From assembly GCA_902524945.1 (NCBI GenBank), contig CABZFF010000007.1, positions 1 through 49,089 on the forward strand: a DNA stretch of 49,089 nucleotides, written 5' to 3'. Position numbers and translations under genes: made by a program. Positions 25,916 to 36,153 of this stretch are shown piece after piece. The DNA comes from an uncultured Pelagibacteraceae bacterium (GTDB lineage Bacteria > Pseudomonadota > Alphaproteobacteria > Pelagibacterales > Pelagibacteraceae). The notes beneath the pieces were generated by a model. That model was not told where the DNA came from. It made no database searches and saw only the letters and a list, made by a program, of their open reading frames with translations. Each line of letters starts with the position of its first letter. The first letter of the stretch is position 1.

Positions 25916-25932
25916 AAAATATATGATCACTT

Positions 25933-26688
25933 TTATTTCTTAATTAAAATGCACTGACCCATGTAATTATTTATAAAAGTAAAATCAGAGTCGTTTTTAA
26001 TTAGTTGATCAACAAATTTTTTTACACCGATAGCACTGTGAATACCATAATCATCAAAAACAATGATACCGTTTTTAATTAATTTTTTTTTAATATAATA
26101 GAAAGTTTTTTTTGTTGATTTGAAAGTGTTTACATCAATATGGCATAATTTTATCTTTGATTTTTTTAATATCTTTTCAGCGTTATTAGGAAAATTAAGT
26201 TTAAAAACTCTCGTATTTTTTAGTTTTAATGCTTTTATTTTATCTTCCACAAATTTTATATCCTTAAAAATAAAATGCTTTTTTGTGTGATGATGGTCGT
26301 TTTCTATTAAACCTTCAAAACTATCAATTAAAAAGACTTTACCCTTTCTATTGACTTGCGACATTATAAATCCTGCGCCACCTTTAAGACAACCTATATC
26401 TAAAATATCTGCATTAATATTTTTTAGATTTTTTGAGAAAAACCAAAGTGTATATAAACGCTTATTATCAATAATTGTAGTGTCAGATACCTTGTTATAA
26501 AAATTTTTAAAATCATTGTCATCTTTCCAGGGAGCAAAAAATGCTGAAGAAATAATTACCTCGGACCTTTTTTTATTTATTTTAAAAAAAATTGAAATTA
26601 TAAATAAAAAAATACTACTTACTAATCTTGAGCAAAATTTAATAAACTTAATTTTAGAATTTCCCAATGGATGTAAATTTTCTCTCAT
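25933..26688 (-). CDS. TylF/MycF-like O-methyltransferase
   Basis: This 251-residue protein has a hydrophobic N-terminal stretch (about 20-36) and then a Rossmann methyltransferase core. The SAM-binding [16 protein letters not shown] starts near residue 96. Later blocks are [15 protein letters not shown] and [15 protein letters not shown], matching the LDVDxYxST...FDDYG pattern of macrocin O-methyltransferases (TylF), where the aspartates bind the metal. It probably methylates a sugar on a surface glycan. It follows the GT-C-like gene with no gap and ends the protein-coding part of the long minus-strand run, next to tRNA-Ser. Confidence 0.75.
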   Translation of the reverse strand: MRENLHPLGNSKIKFIKFCSRLVSSIFLFIISIFFKINKKRSEVIISSAFFAPWKDDNDFKNFYNKVSDTTIIDNKRLYTLWFFSKNLKNINADILDIGCLKGGAGFIMSQVNRKGKVFLIDSFEGLIENDHHHTKKHFIFKDIKFVEDKIKALKLKNTRVFKLNFPNNAEKILKKSKIKLCHIDVNTFKSTKKTFYYIKKKLIKNGIIVFDDYGIHSAIGVKKFVDQLIKNDSDFTFINNYMGQCILIKK

Positions 26689-27948
26689 TTAAATCAAGAT
26701 TTTTGTAATTTTAAAAACGTCATTTATTATTGCCACAATAAGATAAACTAAAAAATAGAAATACAAAAAATAAACATTTTTTAATTTCGAAATAGTATCA
26801 GATATTAAATTATTATTCATCATAAGTAGAATAATCATAAAGAATATAGGCTCAAAATATTTTTGAAAAATCATATAAGCGCTAAACCCAATTAAAAAAA
26901 TAATTATAAAAGGTAAGTTTTTAATATCTCTCTTAAAAAAATCAATTAAAGCTACCAGACCAAAGAATGATGTAATTAAGAAAAAATAATTATTATTAAA
27001 AAATAAATAAGATATTTTAATAAAAAAACCTCCTCCATAAATCTTATAATTATATTCAAAAAATAAATTTAAAAATACGGTCAAAAGAAATATAGATAGC
27101 AGCAAAATTTTTTCAGCTGATATCATTTCTCTTAATTTAAAAAAATTTTTTTTTAGACTCCAAAAGTAAGTTAGGTAAAAAGGGATAATATAAAAAAATA
27201 TAATTGAGGAACTAATTAATATTGTATTTGCTAAGTTTGGATCAAAAGTTGATTTTAGTATCGCAGGTTCATTAAAAATTAAAATAAATCCCGGTATTGA
27301 AAGAGATAAGACAAAAAAGGAAATTTTTATAAAATTGATAAAACTAAATTTTCTGAAATATATCCACATCAAGTATAAATAAAAATAAGCATAATATTGC
27401 CGTGTATAAACAGCTAGTGCTAAAAAAATTGTTTGTAAAAATATATTTAGAGTAATTAAATTTTTAAAACCATTTTTTTCCCAAACTAAAAAAAAATATA
27501 AAAATGATAAGAAAAAAATTAGTGCTGTAGCATGAGCATTTAACCAAATAACTGATGACCTAAAAGCTGGCATTAAGAATATTATTAAAGATAAAAATAT
27601 TAAAATATTAACATTCAGTTTTGAGAATTTAACTTTTAAACAGTAAAAAAAAATTAAAGGAATTGATAAACAAATTATAAGAAAAATTAACCTTAAGAAT
27701 AAATCCGTTTTAAATAAAATGCCTAGCTGAGAAACTATAACATAGTGCAATGGAGTATGGACTGTCCAATTGCCTTCTGTTGGTAAAGTGAACAAATTAT
27801 TTTGTAGAGCCTTTATATACCCCCATGTTTTGTTATAATCACTTATAAATCCGCCACTACCTGAAGAGTCTTCGCCAAAAAAAAATCCTACAAAAAGACT
27901 TAGGATCGATAAAAATAAAAATATTAAAGTTGAAATATTTATTCTCAT
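26689..27948 (-). CDS. Polytopic membrane protein, GT-C glycosyltransferase-like
   Basis: This 419-residue protein has roughly ten to eleven hydrophobic helices and many phenylalanine- and isoleucine-rich spans. The first loop after helix 1 carries acidic GEDSSGSGGFISDY and TPLHYVIVSQ. That fits GT-C enzymes of the ArnT/PMT kind, whose first external loop holds acidic catalytic residues. The upstream gene encodes a polyprenyl-phosphate glycosyltransferase, which typically makes the lipid-linked donor for a GT-C enzyme. It overlaps that gene by one base. The role is inferred from topology and context; no specific family is certain. Confidence 0.6.
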   Translation of the reverse strand: MRINISTLIFLFLSILSLFVGFFFGEDSSGSGGFISDYNKTWGYIKALQNNLFTLPTEGNWTVHTPLHYVIVSQLGILFKTDLFLRLIFLIICLSIPLIFFYCLKVKFSKLNVNILIFLSLIIFLMPAFRSSVIWLNAHATALIFFLSFLYFFLVWEKNGFKNLITLNIFLQTIFLALAVYTRQYYAYFYLYLMWIYFRKFSFINFIKISFFVLSLSIPGFILIFNEPAILKSTFDPNLANTILISSSIIFFYIIPFYLTYFWSLKKNFFKLREMISAEKILLLSIFLLTVFLNLFFEYNYKIYGGGFFIKISYLFFNNNYFFLITSFFGLVALIDFFKRDIKNLPFIIIFLIGFSAYMIFQKYFEPIFFMIILLMMNNNLISDTISKLKNVYFLYFYFLVYLIVAIINDVFKITKILI

Positions 27949-28646
27949 TATATTTTTAAAAATTTAAGAATTATTACATATAATAGTTTGATTAAAACCA
28001 TTAAGTTCATTTTGCTATGACCTGTCTTTCTTGTTTTAAAATTTATATCCACATCTACAATTTTGATACTGCTATCTGATGAATAAATAATATCCAGAAG
28101 TATTTTATAACCAACTTTATTTAGATTTTTAGTTTTTTTTAAAAGGTCTTTTTTGAACAAAAAAAATCCACTCATTGGATCGGTAGTTTTTTCACCTAAT
28201 AGTAGCTTTACTATCAATATAAGAAGCTTGGATGCATTTAACCTTAAAAATCCTAAACCACGATTTTCTGAATTAAATAAATTTCTTGACCCAACAACAA
28301 GATCTGGACTATTTTTTTTAAAAGAATTTATTAACTTATTTATATCTTTTGGATCGTGTTGCAAATCACCATCCATAATCAGAATGTTTTGAAATTTACT
28401 TTTTTTGATACCAAGAAAACAAGATTTTGTAAGATCCCTTGGTTTATCTTTCCTTAGAATAAAATTAAATTTCTTATTTTTTTTTTTAATATCTTTTAAA
28501 ACATCTAATGATCCATCAAAAGAATCATCATCAACAAAAATTACTTCATATTTTTTAATTTTTAAATTAAATTTTAATAATTTTGTGAGTTTTCGTAAAT
28601 TTTTGCACTCATTAAAAGTTGGAATTATAATTGATAACGATTTCAT
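27948..28646 (-). CDS. GT2 polyprenyl-phosphate glycosyltransferase (dolichol-phosphate mannosyltransferase-like)
   Basis: This 232-residue GT-A enzyme opens SLSIIIPTFNECKNL. It has FVDDDSFDGS near 38-47 and the DxD motif in MDGDLQHDP (D92, D94), followed by VVGSRN and MSGFFLFKK. This is the pattern of DPM1-type enzymes that load a sugar onto polyprenyl phosphate. It lacks the two C-terminal membrane helices of ArnC/GtrB. It starts right after the GT4 stop and overlaps the GT-C-like gene by one base. The pair probably makes and uses a lipid-linked sugar. Confidence 0.88.
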   Translation of the reverse strand: MKSLSIIIPTFNECKNLRKLTKLLKFNLKIKKYEVIFVDDDSFDGSLDVLKDIKKKNKKFNFILRKDKPRDLTKSCFLGIKKSKFQNILIMDGDLQHDPKDINKLINSFKKNSPDLVVGSRNLFNSENRGLGFLRLNASKLLILIVKLLLGEKTTDPMSGFFLFKKDLLKKTKNLNKVGYKILLDIIYSSDSSIKIVDVDINFKTRKTGHSKMNLMVLIKLLYVIILKFLKI

Positions 28647-29657
28647 TTAATATTGAACTAATATGTTGCTTAGCTTCTCAATGAAATCTTTTTTTGTAGG
28701 TATTTTATTATTTTTCATTTTTTCAAAAATTGAGTCTTTATTTTTAGTAATATATTCTACAGTTTGTCTAAAACTTTCAAAATTTCTTTTACAAACGAAT
28801 ATTCCATTTTTTTTTCCAATTACATGTTTGATTTCATCAAAGATAATAATCGGCCTACATCTTGCAAGAGCTTCAAATAAAACCATAGGATGTCCTTCGG
28901 TGTATGACGGTAGAACAAAAATTGTACTCTCATCGTAAATATTTATCATTTCACTTTTATTATTTTCAATTTCTCGAAAAAAAACATTTTTTAAATTTTC
29001 TCTTTTTTCTTCTTTTTCAATTCCTACAATCGAAAGTGTATAATTTTCGTTTCTACTTATTATTTTTAACAAAGAAAAAACTCCTTTTTCGATTCTAAAT
29101 CTACCGACATATAGTAGTTTAATTTTTTCGTAATTTGGCATTTTTGGATTACTTAACCAGTCACTATCTATTTGGGTTGGTGAAACAATATCACCTTTTT
29201 GACCTTTAAGTATGAAATCTCTACAGCTTATAAGATAAGAAATTTTAGATACTATTTTAAACATCATATGATAACAAAATTTTCCAAAATTTCCTGCTAT
29301 AGCTTTATATTCCTCATAACCATCACTTCTCAAATATACGAAAGGTTTTTTTCTTAAAAACATTAAAAAAATAGTTGATATAAAAGTGTAAGGTGAAATA
29401 GATACTATAAGAAATTTATCATTTAATTTTGTCAAATTCTTTAGTTTTTTTAGATAAGAAAATAAAGAGGTAGTAAGATAAACTTTTTTTAATTTTATTT
29501 CATGTGATCTTGATTTGTCTGAAGATCTTGCAATAATGCTAACATCAAACTTATAAGACAAACCTTCAGGTGAAGTTTTCATATCAATATTATCACAGAA
29601 GAAAGTCTCTTCCTCTTTAGATATTCTCTCATTTGAAATTACCAAAAGTCTGTTCAT
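28647..29657 (-). CDS. GT4 family glycosyltransferase
   Basis: This 336-residue GT-B enzyme shows LLYVGRFRIEKGVFSLLK at the start of the nucleotide-sugar domain. The EX7E motif is in PSYTEGHPMVLFEALA. Both are standard for GT4 retaining transferases. The N-terminal domain opens NRLLVISNERISKEEETFFC. The acceptor and donor sugars cannot be read. Its ATG overlaps the lepA stop codon by one base, so a surface-glycan gene is translationally coupled to a translation factor. Confidence 0.88.
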   Translation of the reverse strand: MNRLLVISNERISKEEETFFCDNIDMKTSPEGLSYKFDVSIIARSSDKSRSHEIKLKKVYLTTSLFSYLKKLKNLTKLNDKFLIVSISPYTFISTIFLMFLRKKPFVYLRSDGYEEYKAIAGNFGKFCYHMMFKIVSKISYLISCRDFILKGQKGDIVSPTQIDSDWLSNPKMPNYEKIKLLYVGRFRIEKGVFSLLKIISRNENYTLSIVGIEKEEKRENLKNVFFREIENNKSEMINIYDESTIFVLPSYTEGHPMVLFEALARCRPIIIFDEIKHVIGKKNGIFVCKRNFESFRQTVEYITKNKDSIFEKMKNNKIPTKKDFIEKLSNILVQY

Positions 29658-31465
29658 TAAGACTCCTTATTTATTTTTAAAACGCCTATAAATGCCTCTT
29701 GTGGGATTTCTACTTTTCCAAACTGTTTAGATCTCGCTTTTCCTTTTTTTTGTTTTTCTAAAAGTTTTCTTTTCCTGTCAGTTGCACCCCCGCCATGTAT
29801 TTTTGTTAAAACATCCTTTTTAAAACCTTTAATTGACTCTCTTGCAACAATTTTTCCTCCAATTGCTGCTTGAACGGGTATCATAAAGTTATGTCTTGGA
29901 ATTAAATCTTTTAATTTTTCACAAACTTGTTTTCCTGTTTTTTGAGCAAAATCTTTATGAATAATCATGGCTAAAGCGTCGACAGGCTCAGAGTTCACTA
30001 AAATACCTAATTTTACTAGATCTCCTTCTCTGTATTTAGAGATTTCATAATCAAAACTTGCATATCCGCTTGAGACTGATTTCAATCTATCATTAAAATC
30101 AAATACGACTTCATTTAGAGGTAAATCATATGAAAGTACGGCTCTGTTTCCTGTGTATGATAAATTAGTCTGTATACCTCTTTTATCTTGGCAAATTTTT
30201 ATTATCGATCCAAGATACTCATCCGGCGTAATAATTGTAGATTTAATCCATGGCTCCTCAATTTTTTCAATTTGTGATGGATCTGGCATATTAGTTGGAT
30301 TTTGTAAATCTAGAATTTTACCTTTAGTGTTATGAACCTTATAGATTACTCCAGGAGTCGTTGTGATTAAATTAACATCAAATTCTCTTTCTAGCCTTTC
30401 AGTTATTATCTCAAGATGCAATAACCCTAGAAAACCACATCTAAACCCTAGACCAAGTGCACTAGAGGACTCAGGCTCATAAGAGAAGCTGGCATCATTT
30501 AATTTTAATTTAGCTAGACCATCTTTTAACTTTTGGTATTCAGAGCTATCAACTGGAAATAAACCACAAAATACTACTGGTTTACTAGGTTTAAAACCTG
30601 GTAATGGATTATCGATCGGGTTATTAGCGTCGCATATTGTGTCTCCCACTTTTGTTTCAGATAATGATTTAATACCAGTAATTATAAACCCAATTTCCCC
30701 TGAGTTTAATTCCTCAATGTCACTTGGTTTTGGAGTAAAAACTCCAACTTTTTCAATTACATATTCTTGATTATTAGACATAAGTTTTACCTTCATATTT
30801 TTTTTAAGTTTTCCGTTAATTACTCTAACAAGAATAACAACACCTAAATAACTGTCATACCAGCTGTCTACCAATAAACATTTTAGTTTTTCATTTGGTG
30901 AACCTTTTGGGGCTGGGAGCTTATTAATTATTGCCTCTAATATTTCATCTATACCTTGTCCAGTTTTTCCTGAACATGGAATTGCATTAATTGTTTCAAT
31001 ACCGACTACATCTTCAATCTCTTTTTTTGTTTTTTCCAAATCTGATGCTGGTAAATCAATTTTATTTAATATAGGTATAACTTCATGATTTATTTCTAAG
31101 GCTTGATAGACATTTGCGAGTGTTTGTGCTTCTACTCCTTGAGTGCTATCCACAATCAAAAGAGAGCCTTCACATGCTGACAAAGACCTACTAACTTCAT
31201 ATCCAAAATCTACATGTCCTGGTGTATCTATAATATTTAATCTATATGTTTCGCCATCTTTTGATTTATAACTTAGTTTTACAGTTTGCGCTTTAATTGT
31301 AATACCTCGCTCTCTCTCTATATCCATAGAGTCTAAAACCTGTTGCTTCATTTCACGATCAGACAAGCCTCCACATTTGTGGATTATTCTATCTGCAATA
31401 GTAGACTTACCATGATCTATATGCGCAATTATTGAGAAATTACGTATTCTTTTAATATCTGACAT
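29657..31465 (-). CDS. lepA: Elongation factor 4 (LepA), back-translocating GTPase
   Basis: This 602-residue ribosomal GTPase has the G1 loop AHIDHGKST at residues 14-22 and G3 DTPGHVDF. G4 is NKID. The LepA-specific C-terminal domain ends [12 protein letters not shown] and includes [19 protein letters not shown]. The length equals the family norm (about 600). EF4 helps stalled or mis-translocated ribosomes. It starts on the last base of the pheT stop (TAATG) and ends on the first base of the GT4 start. Confidence 0.97.
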   Translation of the reverse strand: MSDIKRIRNFSIIAHIDHGKSTIADRIIHKCGGLSDREMKQQVLDSMDIERERGITIKAQTVKLSYKSKDGETYRLNIIDTPGHVDFGYEVSRSLSACEGSLLIVDSTQGVEAQTLANVYQALEINHEVIPILNKIDLPASDLEKTKKEIEDVVGIETINAIPCSGKTGQGIDEILEAIINKLPAPKGSPNEKLKCLLVDSWYDSYLGVVILVRVINGKLKKNMKVKLMSNNQEYVIEKVGVFTPKPSDIEELNSGEIGFIITGIKSLSETKVGDTICDANNPIDNPLPGFKPSKPVVFCGLFPVDSSEYQKLKDGLAKLKLNDASFSYEPESSSALGLGFRCGFLGLLHLEIITERLEREFDVNLITTTPGVIYKVHNTKGKILDLQNPTNMPDPSQIEKIEEPWIKSTIITPDEYLGSIIKICQDKRGIQTNLSYTGNRAVLSYDLPLNEVVFDFNDRLKSVSSGYASFDYEISKYREGDLVKLGILVNSEPVDALAMIIHKDFAQKTGKQVCEKLKDLIPRHNFMIPVQAAIGGKIVARESIKGFKKDVLTKIHGGGATDRKRKLLEKQKKGKARSKQFGKVEIPQEAFIGVLKINKES

Positions 31466-33867
31466 TAGGACCTAATTGTAGCGCCTGTTTTTTCTTTTAC
31501 TACTTGGATAATTTTTTTACTGATTTGATCTAAATCTTGCTCACTTAAAGTTTTATTAGTTGACTGTAAAGTTACATTTATAGCAATAGATTTTTTATCT
31601 TTCGAGATATTTTCTCCTTCATATACATCAAATGTGACTACTTCCTGAATAATTGAATTATCTATTTCTTTTATAATTTTTTCTAATAAACCTATTTTAA
31701 AAATTTTATCTATCACAAAAGCAAAATCTCTTTGAGATTTTTGAAAGTCAGAAGCCTGAAAATTTTTTTTAGTTTGTCTTATTTTTTTAGCTGGTTCAGG
31801 AATATTTTTTAAAAATATTTCTAATCCATAAACATTTGGCTCCTTTAAATCTAATTTTTTAGTAATTCCAGGGTGTATTTCTCCAAAGTAAGCAAGATGT
31901 GGTCCTTTTTCAGATTTTAAAGTAATACAACCTGATCGACCTGGGTGGTAGCATTGTTTAGTATTATCACTTACAAAAAGATGTTGCTCTGGCACCCCTA
32001 GTTCAATTAAAGTTTGAATCACATCACTTTTAATATCAAAAACATCTATGTTTCTCTCTTTTTCTATCCAGCTTTTTCTTCCTACTTTTCCTGACTTTAA
32101 GCCACCTACAACTATTTGTTGTTCTCCAGGATTCTTTCCAAAAAATGTTGGGCCTATTTCAAATAATGATAAATCCTCATAACCTCTGTCTTGATTTTTT
32201 TTTAAATGAATTGCAAGATTTGAAAAGATTGACCTTCTTAGAACATTTAGATCAGAGGAAATTGGATTTAAAATGGCAATTGCTTTTTCTTCCTTTGAAA
32301 ATTGATTATCAATTTTTGAGTCTGTAAATGACCAAGTAATAGTTTCTAAATATCCTTTAGATGCAAGAGATCTTTGAGACAAGTGAAACAATTTTTGTTT
32401 AAAGTTGAGAGTTTCGTTATCTCTTTTTTTTTCCGGAGCTATTAATTTTATATTTTTAAAGCCTTTTATTCTAATAAGCTCTTCTATCAAATCGACATTC
32501 TGAGTAATATCTGGTCTCCATGAAGGGATTTCAACTTTGAGTTCTTTTTTTGTTTTTTTACAAACAAAACCTAGAGATTCTAGAATTTTTTTAGCATTAT
32601 TAATAGATATTGGAATTCCAATTAAATTTTCAAAACTATCAATTTCAAATTTAATAATTTTATTTTTTTGTGAATTTTTGCCTGTAATTTGAAATTTGCT
32701 TGCTTGGCCACCACAAATTTTTATTATTAATTGAGTGGCAATTTGAAGTCCATCGATTATAGAATTAGGATCAATACCTCTTTCAAACCTGTATTTTGCA
32801 TCTGTATTAATAGCCAATTCTCTAGCTGTTTTTCTTATTGAAGAGGGAACAAAATAAGCTGACTCAAGTAAAATATTTCTGGTTCCAACTTCAGTAGATG
32901 TTTTTGAACCGCCAATTATTCCGCCAAGACCCAAGACACTTGATTTATCAGAAATTACACACATTCCTTTTTTAAGTTTATATTTTTTTTTATCTAGGGC
33001 TTCAAATTCCTCTCCTTCTTTTGAGTCTCTTATAATAATTTCTCTGTCAATTTTATCAGCGTCATACGCGTGCAGAGGACGATTAAGATCAAACATAACA
33101 TAGTTCGTTATGTCCACAACTGCCGAAATAGGTTTTAAACCAATCGCTAAAAGTTTATTCTTTAACCAATCTGGACTTTCTTTATTAACTATATTTTTTA
33201 TGTAACAGCTACCAAATGTTAAGCATCCTTGGTTCTTATCTTTAGTAATTGACGTTTTTATTAAATTTTGACCAATTTGTTTAAATTTATTTTTTTTTAT
33301 TGGTATCAATTTTCCAAGACCTGTGGATGATAAATCTCTGGCAATACCTCTTACGCCCAAACAATCTGCTCTATTCGGGGTAATTGCAATATCAATTGCT
33401 TTTGCAGCTTTATTTTTAAAATAATTTTTTCCTAATTCATTTTCTTTATTTTGAAGTTCAATTATTCCCTCGCTTTCATCTGATAAATTTAATTCACTTT
33501 CGGAACAAAGCATTCCTTTAGACTCGACACCTCTAATTTTAACTATCTTAAGGAGTAATTTTGTCTTTGGGATAATTGCGCCTGGTGGAGCGTATATAGT
33601 AATCAGGCCATCTCTAGCATTAGATGCTCCACATACTACTTTTAAAATTTCTTTTTCTCCAATATCAACATCACAGACTTTAAGTTTATCAGCATTTGGA
33701 TGTTTTTTTGCTTTAACAATTTTTGCGATTTTAAAATCACTTAATTTTCCTAAGTTCTCTTTAACTCCTTCAACCTCTAAACCGATGTTGGTTAGTTTGT
33801 CGATTATCTCATGTTCATTCGATTTTGTTTTTAAATGTTCTTTTAACCATGGAATTGTAATAATCAT
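31465..33867 (-). CDS. pheT: Phenylalanyl-tRNA synthetase beta subunit
   Basis: This 800-residue beta chain of the heterotetrameric enzyme contains an EMAP-II-like tRNA-binding domain (about 39-150, with [13 protein letters not shown]). B3/B4 editing and B5 domains follow, including [12 protein letters not shown]. The C-terminal anticodon-binding FDX-ACB domain begins near [12 protein letters not shown]. The domain order and length are normal. It overlaps pheS by 4 bases (ATGA) and lepA by 1 base, so all three are probably coupled. Confidence 0.97.
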   Translation of the reverse strand: MIITIPWLKEHLKTKSNEHEIIDKLTNIGLEVEGVKENLGKLSDFKIAKIVKAKKHPNADKLKVCDVDIGEKEILKVVCGASNARDGLITIYAPPGAIIPKTKLLLKIVKIRGVESKGMLCSESELNLSDESEGIIELQNKENELGKNYFKNKAAKAIDIAITPNRADCLGVRGIARDLSSTGLGKLIPIKKNKFKQIGQNLIKTSITKDKNQGCLTFGSCYIKNIVNKESPDWLKNKLLAIGLKPISAVVDITNYVMFDLNRPLHAYDADKIDREIIIRDSKEGEEFEALDKKKYKLKKGMCVISDKSSVLGLGGIIGGSKTSTEVGTRNILLESAYFVPSSIRKTARELAINTDAKYRFERGIDPNSIIDGLQIATQLIIKICGGQASKFQITGKNSQKNKIIKFEIDSFENLIGIPISINNAKKILESLGFVCKKTKKELKVEIPSWRPDITQNVDLIEELIRIKGFKNIKLIAPEKKRDNETLNFKQKLFHLSQRSLASKGYLETITWSFTDSKIDNQFSKEEKAIAILNPISSDLNVLRRSIFSNLAIHLKKNQDRGYEDLSLFEIGPTFFGKNPGEQQIVVGGLKSGKVGRKSWIEKERNIDVFDIKSDVIQTLIELGVPEQHLFVSDNTKQCYHPGRSGCITLKSEKGPHLAYFGEIHPGITKKLDLKEPNVYGLEIFLKNIPEPAKKIRQTKKNFQASDFQKSQRDFAFVIDKIFKIGLLEKIIKEIDNSIIQEVVTFDVYEGENISKDKKSIAINVTLQSTNKTLSEQDLDQISKKIIQVVKEKTGATIRS

Positions 33868-34931
33868 TTACTTAGTCCTCTATAATTTGTGGGAACATCA
33901 AGTGGATCAAAACCGAAGTGACTTAACCACCGATAATCTGTTTCAAAAAAAGCTCTTAAGTCATTAATTCCATATTTTAACATCGCTAACCGATCTATTC
34001 CCATGCCAAATGCAAAACCTTGATACTTTTTAAAATTAACTTTTACATTTTTAAGCACATTGGGATGCACCATTCCACAACCTAAAATTTCTAGCCATTT
34101 ATCACCCTCCCCAATTACAATCTTATGATTTTCAATCTTATAACCAATGTCTACTTCAGCAGAAGGCTCTGTGAAAGGGAAATGGCTTGGCCTGAATCTC
34201 ATTTTGATATTTTTAACTTCAAAAAATTCTTTAATGAAATATTCTAAACAACCCTTTAAGTGACCCATTGTAATATTTTTATCTATATGGAGACCTTCTA
34301 ATTGATGAAACATTGGAGCATGAGTTTGATCGCTATCACATCTGTAAGTTCTGCCTGGCACAATTATTTTAAATGGTGGATTGCCGCTTAGCATTGTTCT
34401 AATTTGGACTGGAGAAGTGTGGGTTCTTAATAATAATTTTCTATTTTCCTCTAAATAAAAAGTATCATGCATATCTCTTGCTGGATGATCTTCTGGGGTG
34501 TTCAAAGCAGTAAAATTATTATACTCTGATTCTACATCAGGTCCTTCTGCAACTGAAAATCCAATTTCAGAAAAAATTGAAGAAATCTCATCAATAACTT
34601 GTGATACAGGATGTATTTTACCTTTTTTATAAGGTCTTATTGGTAAAGTTATATCCACTTTTTCATTTTTCAACTTCTCACTTATCTCTGCATTATCTAT
34701 TTCAAAGCTTTTTTGTTCGATTTGATTATTTAGATCATCTTTTATTTCGTTTAAAGTTGAAGCAAATTCTTTTCTCTTTTCAAGATCTAAAGAACCTAAG
34801 GTTTTAAATTGTTTAGTAATTTGGCCATTCTTTCCAAAAAACTCTGTTTTGATATTTTGCAAATCTTCTTTGGTCTTAACGGAATCAATTTTTGCGTTAA
34901 AAATAGAATTTATTTTATCTAAATCACTCAT
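33864..34931 (-). CDS. pheS: Phenylalanyl-tRNA synthetase alpha subunit
   Basis: This 355-residue catalytic chain has an N-terminal coiled coil (about 1-90) and class II synthetase motifs. Motif 2 is in [19 protein letters not shown], and motif 3 in [15 protein letters not shown]. The signature [11 protein letters not shown] is also present. It activates phenylalanine and attaches it to tRNA-Phe with PheT. It lies 49 bases after rplT and overlaps pheT by 4 bases. Confidence 0.97.
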   Translation of the reverse strand: MSDLDKINSIFNAKIDSVKTKEDLQNIKTEFFGKNGQITKQFKTLGSLDLEKRKEFASTLNEIKDDLNNQIEQKSFEIDNAEISEKLKNEKVDITLPIRPYKKGKIHPVSQVIDEISSIFSEIGFSVAEGPDVESEYNNFTALNTPEDHPARDMHDTFYLEENRKLLLRTHTSPVQIRTMLSGNPPFKIIVPGRTYRCDSDQTHAPMFHQLEGLHIDKNITMGHLKGCLEYFIKEFFEVKNIKMRFRPSHFPFTEPSAEVDIGYKIENHKIVIGEGDKWLEILGCGMVHPNVLKNVKVNFKKYQGFAFGMGIDRLAMLKYGINDLRAFFETDYRWLSHFGFDPLDVPTNYRGLSK

Positions 34932-34980
34932 TAGGTATTTGATTTTTTATATTAAAGTTTGGATTAAATCAAAGACCCTT

Positions 34981-35337
34981 TTAACCAAGGGATGATTGAA
35001 CCTTTTTTACTACTGATTTAAAGGCTTCTGGATTATTGTAGGCTAATTCAGCTAAAACTTTTCTATCTAATTTAATTTTAGATTTAGCTAAACCATTAAT
35101 AAATTTCGCATAAGTTAGACCCTCAGATCTAACACCTGCATTAATTCTTTGTATCCACAATGATCTAAATTCTCTTTTTTTAGTTTTTCTATCTCTATAC
35201 GCATATTGCATCGCCTTTTCCATAGCTTGGCGAGCTATTCGTATTGTATTTTTTCTTCTACCGTATTGACCTTTTACAGATTTTAAAACTTTTTTATGTT
35301 TAGCCCTACTTACTACACCACGTTTAGTTCTAGCCAT
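34981..35337 (-). CDS. rplT: 50S ribosomal protein L20
   Basis: This 118-residue basic ribosomal protein opens [19 protein letters not shown] and carries [19 protein letters not shown], the L20 signature. The length is typical. L20 binds 23S rRNA early in assembly and in some bacteria represses its own infC-rpmI-rplT operon. It begins one base after rpmI ends, which matches the usual L35-L20 coupling. Confidence 0.97.
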   Translation of the reverse strand: MARTKRGVVSRAKHKKVLKSVKGQYGRRKNTIRIARQAMEKAMQYAYRDRKTKKREFRSLWIQRINAGVRSEGLTYAKFINGLAKSKIKLDRKVLAELAYNNPEAFKSVVKKVQSSLG

Positions 35338-35338
35338 A

Positions 35339-35548
35339 TTATCCTCTTATTGAATTGTACGGCATGTACGACTTTACAATTTTTGTATCTTGTTTTGACA
35401 TTATCGTAGTGCCTCTTTGTTTTCTGATTTGAGAATTCGTTCTTTTAATCATACCGTGCCTTTTTCCTGCTTGGGGCGTTTTTATTTTTCCCGAAGAAGT
35501 AAATCTAAATCTTTTCTTTGCAGAGCTTTTAGTTTTTAATTTAGGCAT
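35339..35548 (-). CDS. rpmI: 50S ribosomal protein L35
   Basis: This 69-residue basic protein opens [22 protein letters not shown], the conserved L35 N-terminus. It ends [12 protein letters not shown], matching the family. It lies 59 bases after infC, a gap that holds a promoter candidate and a small hairpin, and one base before rplT. Confidence 0.97.
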   Translation of the reverse strand: MPKLKTKSSAKKRFRFTSSGKIKTPQAGKRHGMIKRTNSQIRKQRGTTIMSKQDTKIVKSYMPYNSIRG

Positions 35549-35560
35549 AAATATTTCGGT

Positions 35561-35589
35561 CTTATATATGCTATAGCTTTTCTTAGCAA
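35561..35589 (-). promoter_or_regulatory. Internal promoter candidate for rpmI-rplT
   Basis: On the minus strand, TTGCTA (35589-35584) and TATAAG (35566-35561) are separated by exactly 17 bases in the infC-rpmI gap. A transcript from here would have a leader of only about 8-10 bases. The region also contains a short inverted repeat at 35575-35595 (AGCTT/AAGCT plus CTT/AAG, with a 2-base bulge), which could be an operator or part of a leader hairpin if transcription comes from upstream. Confidence 0.35.
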
Positions 35590-35607
35590 GAAGCTTTTAT
35601 GATTGAT

Positions 35608-36153
35608 TTAGATGGGTTGTATGATCATAACCATTTGCTTGCCCTCAAATTTTGGTTGGCTTTCAACTTTTGCTATATCTTTTGTCTCCTTAATAATTTT
35701 ATTCATTAACTCTTTGCCAAGTTCTGTATGCTGCATTTCTCGACCTTTAAATTTGACAGTGAATTTTACTTTGTCACCTTTATTTATAAATTTTTTTGCA
35801 TTTTTAATTTTAAAATTATAATCATGTGTTTCGGTACCTGGCCTTAATTTGATCTCTTTCAAAGAAACAGTTTTTTGTTTTTTTTTTGCTTGGTTAGCTT
35901 TTTTTTGTAAATCATATTTATATTTTCCCATATCCATGATCTTACATACGGGTGGGTTTGCATTCGGTGATATTTCAATTAGATCTAGTTCTTCGTTTTT
36001 TGCTTGTTCAATTGCTTTTTTTAAAGGCATAACACCAAGATTATTACCGTCACTTCCTATCACTTGTACATCTAGAGACCTTATTCTTTCATTGGCCCTT
36101 GGACCTTGAGGTTTAGTTCTTCTTTGAAAATAATTGTGTTTTGAATTTGACAC
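35608..36153 (-). CDS. infC: Translation initiation factor IF-3
   Basis: This 181-residue factor keeps ribosomal subunits apart and checks start-codon pairing. The N-domain has ERIRSLDVQVIGSDGNNLG, and the C-domain has VSLKEIKLRPGTETHDYNFK and FRGREMQH-like KFKGREMQHTELGKE. The start is GTG at 36153, because the codon just before it in frame is the thrS stop. A non-ATG start is common for infC, although AUU is the classic case; GTG may weaken the usual IF-3 autoregulation. It follows thrS with no gap. Confidence 0.95.
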   Translation of the reverse strand: MSNSKHNYFQRRTKPQGPRANERIRSLDVQVIGSDGNNLGVMPLKKAIEQAKNEELDLIEISPNANPPVCKIMDMGKYKYDLQKKANQAKKKQKTVSLKEIKLRPGTETHDYNFKIKNAKKFINKGDKVKFTVKFKGREMQHTELGKELMNKIIKETKDIAKVESQPKFEGKQMVMIIQPI

